Notes: a model not told the origin generated them from the letters alone. A DNA stretch of 64,000 bases from Lachnospiraceae bacterium (GCA_029067085.1 JAIEFE010000018.1:236474-300473), one strand, 5' to 3'; positions 37,367 through 46,372 are shown, counted from the first letter of the stretch. Numbers and translations: made by a program.

Positions 37367-38237
37367 ACCTGATCCCTGCCTTTCCGGCGGCCTTGCCCTT
37401 AAAGAGCTTGCGCTTTTTCTCCTCCATCGGTTTATCCTGAATCTCCTGCAGACGCTCGCGCAGTCTTGCCGCGTCAAGGCTTCTCTCCAGAGCACCGCCG
37501 TAAGCCACGCTGATCTTGCCTGTCTCCTCGGAGACGATCACAGTCAGGGAATCCGTCACCTCGGAAATGCCGACACCGGCCCTGTGTCTGGTGCCGAGAT
37601 CCTTGCTCAGAGCCATATTATCAGACAAGGGCAGATAACAGGTAGCGGAGACTATGCGGTTGCCGCGCACGATCACCGCGCCGTCGTGAAGCGGTGTATT
37701 ATGCTCAAAGATATTGATGAGGAGCTGGCTGGAAATGATGCCGTCCACATCGATACCCGTTCTCTCGTACTCTTTGAGGGACTGTTCGTGCTCGATCACG
37801 ATGAGCGCTCCCGTCTTGACCTTACCCATCTCGATGGATGCCTTCACGATCTCATTGATGGTGCGGTCGGAAAAACGGCCGTCCTCCCGCTTGTTGGAAT
37901 CCAAAAAAGTTGCCAAAAAATTCTTGCGTCCAAGCTCTTCCAATGCGGAGCGCAGCTCCGGCTGCAATACGACCACAAAGGCGGTAGCCGCGATACTGAT
38001 AATATTGGGAACAATCCACAGAATCGTGTTCATCTTGCAAAAAGCCGCGATGATAATAAAAATCAGGATCACGATCACGCCTTTTAAGAGTGCCCACGCT
38101 CTTGTATTCTTGATCCAGACCAGAATGTGATAAGCCACAAAGGTCAGGATGACGATCTCGGCTACGTCGTTCCAGTGAATCGTGGGCATATGCAGTCTCG
38201 CGAGATAAACGCCGATCCAGTTATTCAGTTGTTCCAT
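37356..38237 (-). CDS. cdaA: Diadenylate cyclase CdaA
   Basis: A 293-residue membrane enzyme that makes cyclic di-AMP from two ATP. Three N-terminal membrane helices (residues ~25-100) precede the DAC domain. The catalytic motifs are HDGAVIV and GTRHRAGVG, both intact. The tail is Lys-rich. c-di-AMP controls osmolyte and K+ transport and wall stress; the degrading enzyme GdpP is at the right edge of this window. It lies 6 bp after an unknown membrane protein gene and overlaps cdaR. Confidence 0.96.
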   Translation of the reverse strand: MEQLNNWIGVYLARLHMPTIHWNDVAEIVILTFVAYHILVWIKNTRAWALLKGVIVILIFIIIAAFCKMNTILWIVPNIISIAATAFVVVLQPELRSALEELGRKNFLATFLDSNKREDGRFSDRTINEIVKASIEMGKVKTGALIVIEHEQSLKEYERTGIDVDGIISSQLLINIFEHNTPLHDGAVIVRGNRIVSATCYLPLSDNMALSKDLGTRHRAGVGISEVTDSLTVIVSEETGKISVAYGGALERSLDAARLRERLQEIQDKPMEEKKRKLFKGKAAGKAGIRYEK

Positions 38238-38243
38238 CTCACA

Positions 38244-39176
38244 TCACCGCCTCTTGGAATTGATCTGCTTCACTTTCTTGTCAGTTCTTGCTACCGTAAC
38301 CTTGGGCACGGCCTTCACATAATAATAGTATTCATCATCCTCAAACTGAACATTTTCCGTTCGACTGTAATCGACATAAAATACAAAAAACTGCAGCACC
38401 AGCACGATCAGAAAGGAGATAACCGTCCCCAGCAGCATACTCAGCAGGGACTGCTTCGTGTCAAAGATCAGGTCTCCCACAAGAAGCACCATGATATTTA
38501 CCACTGCACCCGCGATCATAGCGATCGTCCATGCATAATCAAGGCTCAGGCGCCGCAAAAGATAAACGACGATCACTGTGGTCGCAAAGGCTGCGATGAT
38601 CACCACCATCTCCTTGTTTTTCAGCAGGCCGTCAATAATAGACTTAAATTTGGCTGCAGTCTCTTCATCAGCCATAGACGCGATCGCAGTCTCATTCTGC
38701 GTCACATAGCGGAGCATATAGTAAACGATCACGCCGCAGGCGACTGAAACTGCAGACGCGGGTCCTCCGACCAGTCCCATGGAGATGGGAATCACATACG
38801 GGATCCGCATGAGAAAGCAGATCGGCATAAGCACTACCACCAGCGTATCCTTCGGGGAAAACCGGAGATACAGCAAAAAGAGCAGAAGAAAGCCGGCTCC
38901 GATCACTGCGGCACACTCCATGCTGAAAGCATAAAGGTGCAGGATGGAAAAGACCGCTCCCACCAGAACAATGAAATTCATCGGCATAAATGAGCACATG
39001 AGGGCCACGATCAACACCAGAGTCATTTTGTTCAGGCTTCCCATATACCCAAGTCTGGAATTGATCAGAAGGAGGGTAAAAAGCGCGAGCAAAAACTTTA
39101 AGAGTGGTGTGATGTACACCTCATATCTGCTATATATGCTTAATAGCGTCTGTTTGATTACCAGTAAAGTCGTCAT
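38244..39176 (-). CDS. Polytopic membrane protein of unknown function next to cdaA
   Basis: A 310-residue protein with about eight or nine hydrophobic segments, e.g. LLKFLLALFTLLLINS, FIVLVGAVFSILHLYAF, GAGFLLLFLLYL and IPISMGLVGGPASAVSVACG. A hydrophilic loop at ~157-190 precedes the last three. The C-terminal ~45 residues are cytoplasmic-type with an acidic YYYY-containing block and a basic end (KKVKQINSKRR). I do not recognise the family. It is 6 bp upstream of cdaA, so coupling to c-di-AMP synthesis or wall stress is plausible. Confidence 0.75.
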   Translation of the reverse strand: MTTLLVIKQTLLSIYSRYEVYITPLLKFLLALFTLLLINSRLGYMGSLNKMTLVLIVALMCSFMPMNFIVLVGAVFSILHLYAFSMECAAVIGAGFLLLFLLYLRFSPKDTLVVVLMPICFLMRIPYVIPISMGLVGGPASAVSVACGVIVYYMLRYVTQNETAIASMADEETAAKFKSIIDGLLKNKEMVVIIAAFATTVIVVYLLRRLSLDYAWTIAMIAGAVVNIMVLLVGDLIFDTKQSLLSMLLGTVISFLIVLVLQFFVFYVDYSRTENVQFEDDEYYYYVKAVPKVTVARTDKKVKQINSKRR

Positions 39177-39194
39177 TTAGCATTAATCCTTTTG

Positions 39195-39590
39195 TCAGTT
39201 GTTCTTGTCCCTGTACATGGCAGAGAGCCGATGCAGATTCATGTAATAAGTCCGCAGGCTCTTTTTTGCCCTGCTGTATCTTACCGTGTACACCGCGTAG
39301 GCGATCACAGCGTAAATGCCCACGGTGGCAAGATACCAAAACAGAACATTCTTCGCAAATTCCATTAAATCCATCTTATAGATATCAGTCATAAATATCT
39401 CAAAATCATAAAAAATGTACATAGCAAAAACCACTACAAATGCGATGGTTGCACTTATAATGGATTTAAGCACCTGCCAGCCTATATAGTCGTTCCGAAA
39501 ATAACTCCCTATATCCAGATTCTTTCTGCCTTCATTCGCCTCATAGGAAGCCATCTTGGTCATCAGAACAACTCTCTCTTCATTCAACAT
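39195..39590 (-). CDS. Small membrane protein of unknown function
   Basis: A 131-residue protein. A soluble N-terminal part (MLNEERVVLMTKMASYEANEGRKN) is followed by two membrane helices at ~47-67 (SIISATIAFVVVFAMYIFYDF) and ~85-108 (VLFWYLATVGIYAVIAYAVY), and a basic C-terminal helix (SRAKKSLRTYYMNLHRL). ATG 39590 with GGAG 5 bp upstream is preferred over an upstream TTG. No family recognised. It lies 18 bp before the 310-residue membrane protein gene, so the two probably work together. Confidence 0.75.
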   Translation of the reverse strand: MLNEERVVLMTKMASYEANEGRKNLDIGSYFRNDYIGWQVLKSIISATIAFVVVFAMYIFYDFEIFMTDIYKMDLMEFAKNVLFWYLATVGIYAVIAYAVYTVRYSRAKKSLRTYYMNLHRLSAMYRDKNN

Positions 39591-39632
39591 AGTAACTCCA
39601 ATCAATTCTTAAAAGAAAACGTCGAAACAGAA

Positions 39633-40040
39633 TCAGTTCAGGAAGCGCATCTTCGGGTTCTCTTTCGTGTCTTTCTTTGGCGTAGGCTTAGGCAGCTCAG
39701 GCTTCTTGATACTGGCACCCAGCTCGTTCGCCATGCTGTTCTTACATTTGCCGCAAAAACGTCCCGTCATAATGGGCGCACCGCAGTTCTCGCAGGTAAG
39801 CGTGATACCGGATTCTGCAGAGAGTTCCAGCCTTTCCTCCCGAAGCCACTGGTGAATCTGGTTCGTAGAAACGTCGCAGGCTTCCGCTACCTGAGGGATC
39901 GATGCATGTCCGTTATCCTGGATGTATTTTTTCACTTCCTGAAACTTTTCCTCAAGCTTTTCTCTGCAGGCCGGACAGATCGGCGGTCCGGAGACATAGT
40001 TAAAAAGATTGCCACACTTCCTACAATTTCTTACATTCAT
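39633..40040 (-). CDS. YvyF/TIGR03826-type flagellar-operon protein
   Basis: A 135-residue protein with two zinc-ribbon-like parts: CRKCGNLF...CPACREK at the N-terminus and CENCGAPI...CGKCKN near residue 85-100. Between them is a helix-turn-helix-like stretch (SIPQVAEACDVSTNQIHQWLREERL). The pattern matches the small regulator-like YvyF encoded after comFC and near flgM in Bacillus. The tail is Pro/Lys rich. It lies between comFC and two membrane protein genes; AGGAGG precedes the ATG. Function is not established; an anti-FlgM role has been proposed for relatives. Confidence 0.83.
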   Translation of the reverse strand: MNVRNCRKCGNLFNYVSGPPICPACREKLEEKFQEVKKYIQDNGHASIPQVAEACDVSTNQIHQWLREERLELSAESGITLTCENCGAPIMTGRFCGKCKNSMANELGASIKKPELPKPTPKKDTKENPKMRFLN

Positions 40041-40066
40041 AGTTCATCCTCCTTAGGCTGATTCCT

Positions 40067-40765
40067 TCAAGCACCCTTCCCGATGGCAAGGGACAGAAAA
40101 TAAATGCGCTTTACACCCGCTTTTTTCAGCTCACGGCTCATGGCATCCATGGTGCTGCCCGTCGTATAAATATCGTCAATAATGATGACTGTACTTAATT
40201 TTACATCATTTCGCCGAATTTTGAAAGCCCTTTTCAGATTATTTTGTCTCTCCTGCGCAGATAAGTCTTTCATGGGAGCTGTTTTTTCCACCCTGACGAT
40301 CCAGTCAGCCATCACAGGGATTCCGGTCAGTGCAGAAAGTTCCCTCGCCAGCGCTTCCGCCTGATTGTAACCTCTGTGGCGCAGCCGGCTTTTATGAAGC
40401 GGAACCGGGATGAGCGCCTGCGCACTGCACTCTCTGATAAATACACCCAGGCGGTTTGCCATACAGGTGGCGTAAAAGGCTGCATACTCCTGTCTTCCGG
40501 CATACTTGAAGCGGGCAATGGAAGACGAAATACTCTTATAGGCAAAGAGGGCACGCCCTCTGTCAAAGAGATGTGTATGTGCTGCACAGTCGCTGCAGTA
40601 TTCCTTTTCCTCACGGTTCAAATGCTTACCGCACTTCATGCAAAAAGGTGGCTCTATGTAGGCAGGTATCTGTGCGCATTCCTTACAGATCAGCGCATTC
40701 CAGGGTTTTACGGGCTCGTCGCAGACAGGACAACGACGAGGAAAAAACAGATCTAAAAGGTTCAC
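40067..40765 (-). CDS. comFC: ComFC-family phosphoribosyltransferase-like protein
   Basis: A 232-residue protein with a double zinc ribbon (CPVCDEP, CKECAQ, CMKCGK, CSDCAAH) and a C-terminal phosphoribosyltransferase domain carrying VIIIDDIYTTGSTMDAM. ComFC helps DNA uptake in natural transformation and may also act outside competence. No ComFA gene is next to it; recD2 takes that place. The GTG start overlaps the recD2 stop as GTGA, so the two are coupled. Whether this strain is competent cannot be told. Confidence 0.9.
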   Translation of the reverse strand: MNLLDLFFPRRCPVCDEPVKPWNALICKECAQIPAYIEPPFCMKCGKHLNREEKEYCSDCAAHTHLFDRGRALFAYKSISSSIARFKYAGRQEYAAFYATCMANRLGVFIRECSAQALIPVPLHKSRLRHRGYNQAEALARELSALTGIPVMADWIVRVEKTAPMKDLSAQERQNNLKRAFKIRRNDVKLSTVIIIDDIYTTGSTMDAMSRELKKAGVKRIYFLSLAIGKGA

Positions 40766-43050
40766 AGGCGCACCTCCCGCAGCTGATCTGCAAATCCTGT
40801 GTAGCGGCGGTTTTCTCTGTTGTTTGCAATCATCGCCGTGATAGTGGCACGGCTCCCCAAAATGGTCACGCAGGATCTTGCCCTGGTAATCCCCGTATAG
40901 AGAAGATTTCTGTTAAAAAGCATGTGAGGACCTGACAAAAGCGGCATAACAACCGCCGGATACTCGCTGCCCTGCGATTTGTGAATGGTAACGGCGTATG
41001 CAAGCTCAAGTTCATCCAGACCCGCGTACGGATAAGTCACGCGCCTGTGCTCGTCAAATTCCACAACCAACTCTCGGGCGTAGTCGTCGATGGAGCGGAC
41101 GACGCCGATATCGCCGTTAAAGATGCCCGTGCCCTGATCGATGGGAATGTTGTAGCGGCTCACCACCTCCCAGACAAGCTGATAATTGTTTTTGATCTGC
41201 ATGACCTTGTCGCCTTCCCGAAATATAACGTCTCCTGTCTGGCATTCCCTCTTCGACGGATCGGGGGGATTCAGGTATCGCTGCAGGATTGCGTTCAAAG
41301 TCTCCACTCCCAGCTTTCCCTTGCGCATGGGAGTGAGCACCTGAATATCAAATGGCGACGCGTCCACATAGCGCGGAAGCTTTTCCAATATCAACTGTAT
41401 CATATGCTTATAAATAACATCTGTGTCATTTCTTTCCAAAAAGAAAAAATCACGGCTCTTATTGTCCAGCACAAGTTCCTCCCCCGCATAGATCCGATGG
41501 GCATTCAGCACAATATCGCTCTCCTGCGCCTGCCGGAATATCTTTTTTAAGACCACCGTTTCAAACGCGCCGCTCTCGATCAGATCGTGCAGAACCTGCC
41601 CCGGACCCACCGATGGCAGCTGATTTACATCGCCTACCAGAATCAGCCGCGTGCCCACAGGAACGGCCTTCAGAAGAGATTGAAAAAGAAAGATATCCAC
41701 CATGGACATTTCATCTACGATGATCACATCCGCCTCCAATGGATTTTCCTCATTGCGCTCAAAGCGTGCTGTCTTTTCCGTAAGCGACGCCGCGCCGGAA
41801 AGCTCCAGCAGTCTGTGGATGGTGCGGGCCTCATACCCTGTCGCCTCTGTCATGCGTTTTGCTGCTCTGCCTGTGGGAGCAGCTAACAGAATATCCATAC
41901 CCTGAGAGAGAAAATAACGGATGATCGCGTTGATGGTCGTAGTCTTTCCCGTTCCGGGACCGCCTGAAAGGATAAAAACACCGTTGCGGATGCTCTCCAG
42001 CACAGAGCGCCTCTGCAGCGCGTCGAGCTCGATACCCAAATCTTCCTCTAAAAGCCTGATCTTTTTGAGAAGGGCCTCCTCTTCGGCGGGCACAAGTTCC
42101 TCCCTGACGCTTAAGTCGAGGAGCATCTTTGCACAGGCGAGTTCCGCATAATAAAAGGAGGATGCATAGACCCTGCGCTCGGATGCAAGGGGGGCCTGAA
42201 TCGAAGCATCTGCGGCGGGCGCTGCCTGAATCGAAGTGCATGCGGCAGACGCGGTCTTGATCACGAGTTTTTTATCCATCGCAAGGTTTCCAAGCTGCGG
42301 TTCCATCAGTGCGGCTTCGACGCCCAGAAGCTCTTCTGCGCGGGCCAGCAGCTTTTCCGCCGGAAGGTAACAGTGCCCCTCGCCGCCCGCCTGCTGTAAC
42401 GTGTAGAGAAGGCCGCTCCTGATGCGGTAGTCCGAATCGGTATGAATGCCGACCTTCGCTGCAATCTCATCAGCAATGCGAAAGCCGATACCCGAAACGT
42501 CCTCCGCCAGACGATACGGATTCTCCCGCATAACGCTGTAGAGTCCCATGCCGTAAGTCTCATAGATGCGAAGCGCAAGCGTGTTTCCGATGCCGTAACC
42601 CTGCAAAAAAGTGAGGGCGTCTCTGGCATCCCGCTTCTCATAGAGGGATGCCGCAATCTCTCTGGCTTTTTTCAAACTGATGCCCTTTACTTCCGCAAGG
42701 CGCTCCGGCTCCTCCTCGATGATGCGATAAGTGTCCGCACCGAAAGCTTTGACAATCCGTCTGGCAAGCGCTTCCCCGACACCCTTCACCGCACCGGAAG
42801 AAAGGTAGCGTTCAACGCTTGTCTCATCGCTGGGCGGAAGAATGGTGTAATGTTCTATTTTAAACTGTTTTCCATATACTTGATGGGTAGTGTACTCGCC
42901 GGTGGCCTCGATGGTCTCACCCTGATCCATCGTATGAAAAAAGCCCACGCAGGTAAGGGATTCTTCCTGCGTGAGTAAATTTAAAACCGTGTAACCGTTG
43001 TCGTTGTTACGGAAGATAATGTGCTCGATAAAGCCTTTAATCGTATCCAT
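40762..43050 (-). CDS. recD2: RecD2-type ATP-dependent DNA helicase
   Basis: A 762-residue 5'-3' SF1 helicase that acts without RecBC. N-terminal helix-hairpin-helix region (GAVKGVGEALARRIV) and the RecD2 N-domain precede the motor. Walker A is GGPGTGKTTTINAI, followed by LAAPTGRAAKRM, DEMSMVD and the C-terminal ITRARSCVTILG. A short Ala/Ser/Ile-Gln-rich insert (TSIQAAPAADASIQAPL) at about residue 268-288 comes from a 30-bp DNA repeat and is absent from typical relatives. RecD2 works in repair and replication-fork protection. Confidence 0.94.
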   Translation of the reverse strand: MDTIKGFIEHIIFRNNDNGYTVLNLLTQEESLTCVGFFHTMDQGETIEATGEYTTHQVYGKQFKIEHYTILPPSDETSVERYLSSGAVKGVGEALARRIVKAFGADTYRIIEEEPERLAEVKGISLKKAREIAASLYEKRDARDALTFLQGYGIGNTLALRIYETYGMGLYSVMRENPYRLAEDVSGIGFRIADEIAAKVGIHTDSDYRIRSGLLYTLQQAGGEGHCYLPAEKLLARAEELLGVEAALMEPQLGNLAMDKKLVIKTASAACTSIQAAPAADASIQAPLASERRVYASSFYYAELACAKMLLDLSVREELVPAEEEALLKKIRLLEEDLGIELDALQRRSVLESIRNGVFILSGGPGTGKTTTINAIIRYFLSQGMDILLAAPTGRAAKRMTEATGYEARTIHRLLELSGAASLTEKTARFERNEENPLEADVIIVDEMSMVDIFLFQSLLKAVPVGTRLILVGDVNQLPSVGPGQVLHDLIESGAFETVVLKKIFRQAQESDIVLNAHRIYAGEELVLDNKSRDFFFLERNDTDVIYKHMIQLILEKLPRYVDASPFDIQVLTPMRKGKLGVETLNAILQRYLNPPDPSKRECQTGDVIFREGDKVMQIKNNYQLVWEVVSRYNIPIDQGTGIFNGDIGVVRSIDDYARELVVEFDEHRRVTYPYAGLDELELAYAVTIHKSQGSEYPAVVMPLLSGPHMLFNRNLLYTGITRARSCVTILGSRATITAMIANNRENRRYTGFADQLREVRL
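42194..42253 (-). repeat. 30-bp in-frame direct repeat in recD2
   Basis: GCCTGAATCGAAG occurs at 42194 and again at 42224, each followed by a similar TGCGGC-containing stretch, giving a 30-bp unit. It encodes the SIQA repeat of the insert between the N-terminal region and the helicase core. Confidence 0.7.
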
Positions 43051-43098
43051 AGAACCTCTGGTAGAGTTGATAAAGGAATGAACAATATGTGTAGAGAC

Positions 43099-43458
43099 TT
43101 ATAACCCGTAATTAATCTTCGCCTGCTCGTAGAGCATCTGCGCGAGGGAATTAGAACCCTGTTTCGCAGTCTGCTCAGAAATCTGCTGGATCACGGAATC
43201 TTTGAAATAATCGACCATCTGGGATGCGTAGCCGTCCTCATCATCGCTGAAAATATCGACTGTTTTCTGCATCTCCTTGTAAACCTGCTCCCAGAGATAA
43301 GCCTCAAACTGCTTGCAGGCATCAAAGAGAGCATCGTCTTCTTTGTTCTTCGCCGCACGGTCGGTGTTCTCCAGCTTTTTTTGAAGATTTTCGGTCATAA
43401 CACGATTGGTGTCAGTCATGTAGTCGGTATAAGCCGCCAGATTGGTTAAGTCGTTCAT
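43099..43458 (-). CDS. FlgJ-like rod-binding protein
   Basis: A 119-residue protein with the rod-binding domain of FlgJ (ACKQFEAYLWEQVYKEMQKTV, then MVDYFKDSVIQQISEQ) and no peptidoglycan hydrolase domain. Such proteins cap or assist flagellar rod assembly. It follows the two rod genes by 18 bp. AGGAG precedes the ATG. The N-terminal third is helical and charged. Confidence 0.83.
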   Translation of the reverse strand: MNDLTNLAAYTDYMTDTNRVMTENLQKKLENTDRAAKNKEDDALFDACKQFEAYLWEQVYKEMQKTVDIFSDDEDGYASQMVDYFKDSVIQQISEQTAKQGSNSLAQMLYEQAKINYGL

Positions 43459-43476
43459 GCACGTACTCCTATCTTA

Positions 43477-44295
43477 TTATCTCTTTAAGTTATTCGCGAC
43501 TTCCAGCATCGAATCGGAGGTCGTGATGGACTTGGAATTCATTTCATAAGCACGCTGTGCTACGATGAGATTTACCATCTCATTTGCCACCTGCACGTTG
43601 GATCCCTCCAGATATCCCTGAATGATGCGGCTTCTGTCCACATCATCATTGGTAGTCTCGTTGATGGCACGGCCGCTGGCGTCTGTCACAACAAAGAGGG
43701 TATCGCCCACACGTTTTAAACCGTTGGGGTTATTAAACTGGAAGGTCCCGATCTGTCTGCCGATGGGACGCGGATTATTGAGCTCATCAGGATAGCAGAT
43801 CTGTCCGTCCTCCGTAATCGAAAGATTGCTGGCCATAAAACCTGCATCGACTACAAGGGCACGCCCCTCCGTATCCAATACCGGAAGTCCGTCCGCGTTC
43901 GTCAGGGTCATGCGATTATTGACGCCGATCGCCCAGGTAAAATCACCGTTTCTCGTATAGAAGATCTGGTCGTCATCACCGCGCAGAGCAAAGAATCCGT
44001 CTCCCTCAATGGCAAAGGCCGTGTCGGAATCCGCATCCAACAGGCTTCCCTGTCTGAAGATCTGATTGATGGATGAGGTACGCACGCCGAGACCCACCTG
44101 GGAGGTGGTCGGCTTCGGATCGCCGTTCGCCGTCGTGGTAATAGACTGCAGATTCTGGTACAGAAGAGACTTAAACTGTGCCACCTGTGCCTTGTAACCC
44201 ACGGAATTGACGTTAGCGAGGTTGTTCGCTATCGTGTCCACATTTGTCTGCTGTGCATTCATGCCGGTTGCGCCCGACCATAAACTTCTAACCAT
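43477..44295 (-). CDS. flhP: Flagellar rod protein, FlgG/FlhP type
   Basis: A 272-residue flagellar basal-body protein. The N-terminal flagellin-like helix (MVRSLWSGATGMNAQQTNVDTIANNL, split here at VDT in the protein) and the C-terminal VANEMVNLIVAQRAYEMNSK are the family signatures. The middle has GDGFFALRGDDDQIFYTRNGDF. In Bacillus the mbl-flhO-flhP order is the same, which supports the symbol over flgG. It is 22 bp after flhO; AGGAGG precedes the ATG. Confidence 0.9.
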   Translation of the reverse strand: MVRSLWSGATGMNAQQTNVDTIANNLANVNSVGYKAQVAQFKSLLYQNLQSITTTANGDPKPTTSQVGLGVRTSSINQIFRQGSLLDADSDTAFAIEGDGFFALRGDDDQIFYTRNGDFTWAIGVNNRMTLTNADGLPVLDTEGRALVVDAGFMASNLSITEDGQICYPDELNNPRPIGRQIGTFQFNNPNGLKRVGDTLFVVTDASGRAINETTNDDVDRSRIIQGYLEGSNVQVANEMVNLIVAQRAYEMNSKSITTSDSMLEVANNLKR

Positions 44296-44317
44296 GTTCT
44301 CCTCCTAAAGTAGCATA

Positions 44318-45190
44318 TTAGCTTAACTTTCCGTTCTGATTCACCGCCTGCTCCAAGGTATCGTCATAGGTGGTGATCACTTTCTGGTTACTCTCGTATT
44401 GTCTCTGCAGGGTAATCATGTTGACCATTTCGGTCACTACTGAAATGTTTGACATTTCAAGGTAGCCTGCATGCACCTGCGTGTCGGTCTCCATATCGTC
44501 CTTCTCGATACGTGTTGCGCCGTCGATGGCTGTGAAATAGTTTTCTCCGAAACGCTCCAGGTAGTTGTAATCTTCAAAGTCCACGACATTGATGGTGGCC
44601 GCCACTGTGCCGTCCTGAATAATGTCGCCGTCTCTGTTAATGCTCACCGGAAGAGCGGGATCAAGGCGAATCCTGCGATCGGAATCGTCCAGCACATAAT
44701 CGCCGTCCTGTGTTTTCAAAAAGCCCTGACGATCCATGGTGAAATTACCGTCTCTGGTATACATAGTGGTTCTTTCATCGCGCTTGTTCGTGTACTCAAT
44801 GGCAAAAAATCCCTTGTCGGAAAGTGCCAGATCCAGTTCGTTTCCCGTCTCCTTGATAGGACCCTCAGAGTAATCCACGTAATTTTCACCGATCTTTACT
44901 CCCAGATTCAGGCCCGTCTTGCGAACCCGCTTCTGCAGATAATTCTCGTTGAGCGGATTATTCACTTCGTCCTGATCGATCGCTCTGTTTGTTGCCATCG
45001 GTCTGGGAAGATTTCCCGGCTCCGACAGATCCTTGATCTTATAGGCAAGCACCGTATCAAAAGCCTGGCTTGTGGTGCCCTCTTTTTTAAAGCCATTTGT
45101 GGTTGCGTTCGCCAGATTGTTGGTCAGAACATCCATCCTGTGCTGTTCATTCAACATTCCGGTGTAGGCTGTGTAAAGTCCTTTCAGCAT
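44318..45190 (-). CDS. flhO: Flagellar rod protein, FlgF/FlhO type
   Basis: A 290-residue basal-body rod protein. It starts MLKGLYTAYTGMLNEQHRMD, followed by VLTNNLANATTNGFKKEG, and ends with VVTEMVNMITLQRQYESNQK, the rod/hook family signatures. ATG 45190 is chosen because GGAGG precedes it; a longer frame upstream overlaps mbl and is not protein-like. It lies downstream of mbl as in Bacillus. Rod genes indicate a flagellated cell. Confidence 0.9.
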   Translation of the reverse strand: MLKGLYTAYTGMLNEQHRMDVLTNNLANATTNGFKKEGTTSQAFDTVLAYKIKDLSEPGNLPRPMATNRAIDQDEVNNPLNENYLQKRVRKTGLNLGVKIGENYVDYSEGPIKETGNELDLALSDKGFFAIEYTNKRDERTTMYTRDGNFTMDRQGFLKTQDGDYVLDDSDRRIRLDPALPVSINRDGDIIQDGTVAATINVVDFEDYNYLERFGENYFTAIDGATRIEKDDMETDTQVHAGYLEMSNISVVTEMVNMITLQRQYESNQKVITTYDDTLEQAVNQNGKLS

Positions 45191-45248
45191 ATAAAACTTT
45201 CCTCCGTCTATGCTGAGGATGCGTCCTATGCATCCCAGTGTTTTTTGT

Positions 45249-46241
45249 TCAGTCTTCTCTGTAACCGGCCAAAAATTCCACGTACTTTCCTGTACCGATG
45301 GCAACTGCCGTCATGGGATCCTCCGCCGTCATAGTGTTGATGCCGGTCTTCGCAGCGATCAGATCTTCCAATCCGCGAAGCAGGCTTCCGCCGCCCGTTA
45401 AAACAATGCCTCTGTCCGCGATATCCGCCGCAAGCTCCGGGGGCGTCTTCTCCAGCACGCTGTGAATCGTCTCCACAATCTGTACCGTGGTCTCGTGCAG
45501 GGCCTCCTCCGTCTCCTCCGAGGACACCTTTACGGTTCTGGGCAGTCCCGTTACCAGATTACGGCCGCGGACATCCATATAATCCACTTCAGGCCGCCGG
45601 AACGCGGAACCGATCTTTATTTTCAAATCCTCTGCCGTCCGTTCACCGATCAGCAGATTATGTTTTTTACGCATGTAGCGCACGATAGCTTCGTCAAAGT
45701 CATCGCCGGCGATCTTGATGGAAGCACTGACCACCGTACCTCCCAGAGAAATAACGGCAATATCGGAAGTGCCGCCGCCGATATCTACGATCATGTTGCC
45801 GCAGGGCTTCGAAATGTCGATGCCTGCACCGATCGCCGCAGCGATGGGTTCCTCAATGATAGAGACTTCTCTTGCGCCCGCCTGATAGGTCGCGTCCTCC
45901 ACGGCCTTCTTCTCGACCTCGGTGACGCCGCTGGGCACGCACACCGCGATGCGGGGCTTGCGGAAACTCTTCTTTCCAAGGGCTTTCTGGATGAAATACT
46001 TCATCATCTTCTCCGTCACCTGATAGTCGGAGATAACGCCCTGACGCAGGGGACGTACCGCCACGATATTGCCCGGTGTCCTGCCGAGCATGAGGCGCGC
46101 ATCTTCACCGATCGCCTTGATCTTATTCGTGTCCCTGTCAAAAGCAACTACGGAGGGCTCCTTGAGAACAACGCCCTTGCCGCGGATATATACCAAAATA
46201 CTGGCTGTGCCAAGATCTATTCCAATGTCTGTAAACTGCAT
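45249..46241 (-). CDS. mbl: MreB/Mbl rod-shape-determining protein
   Basis: A 330-residue bacterial actin. The nucleotide-binding motifs are DIGIDLGTASILVYI (phosphate 1), VDIGGGTSDIAVISLGG (phosphate 2) and VLTGGGSLLRGLEDL (adenosine). Mbl filaments guide lateral wall synthesis. The choice of Mbl over MreB rests on the following flhO-flhP order and lack of mreCD; sequence alone does not decide. It heads a long same-strand gene string that runs to glmM. AAGGGG precedes the ATG. Confidence 0.85.
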   Translation of the reverse strand: MQFTDIGIDLGTASILVYIRGKGVVLKEPSVVAFDRDTNKIKAIGEDARLMLGRTPGNIVAVRPLRQGVISDYQVTEKMMKYFIQKALGKKSFRKPRIAVCVPSGVTEVEKKAVEDATYQAGAREVSIIEEPIAAAIGAGIDISKPCGNMIVDIGGGTSDIAVISLGGTVVSASIKIAGDDFDEAIVRYMRKKHNLLIGERTAEDLKIKIGSAFRRPEVDYMDVRGRNLVTGLPRTVKVSSEETEEALHETTVQIVETIHSVLEKTPPELAADIADRGIVLTGGGSLLRGLEDLIAAKTGINTMTAEDPMTAVAIGTGKYVEFLAGYRED

Positions 46242-46274
46242 GACCTTTCCCCTTCCTGAGAGTATAGCATTATC

Positions 46275-46303
46275 ATTATACCCTTATCACAGAGGATTTT
46301 CAA
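46275..46303 (-). promoter_or_regulatory. Promoter of the mbl-flhO-flhP gene string
   Basis: On the minus strand TTGAAA (46298-46303), a 17-bp spacer and TATAAT (46275-46280) lie 33 bp before mbl. Confidence 0.78.
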
Positions 46304-46346
46304 AGGTTTTTTGATTTTTTTCGAAAAAATTAAAAAACGCCAAAAG

Positions 46347-46372
46347 CAGAACGGATCCTTCCGCTCTGTTTT
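46347..46372 (+). terminator. Isolated terminator-like hairpin in the mbl upstream region
   Basis: CAGAACGGA and TCCGCTCTG pair with one mismatch around a TCCT loop, followed by TTTT. No plus-strand gene ends here, so it may end a short unidentified transcript or be chance. The rest of the 350-bp gap 46242-46591 holds only the two promoters listed. Confidence 0.35.
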
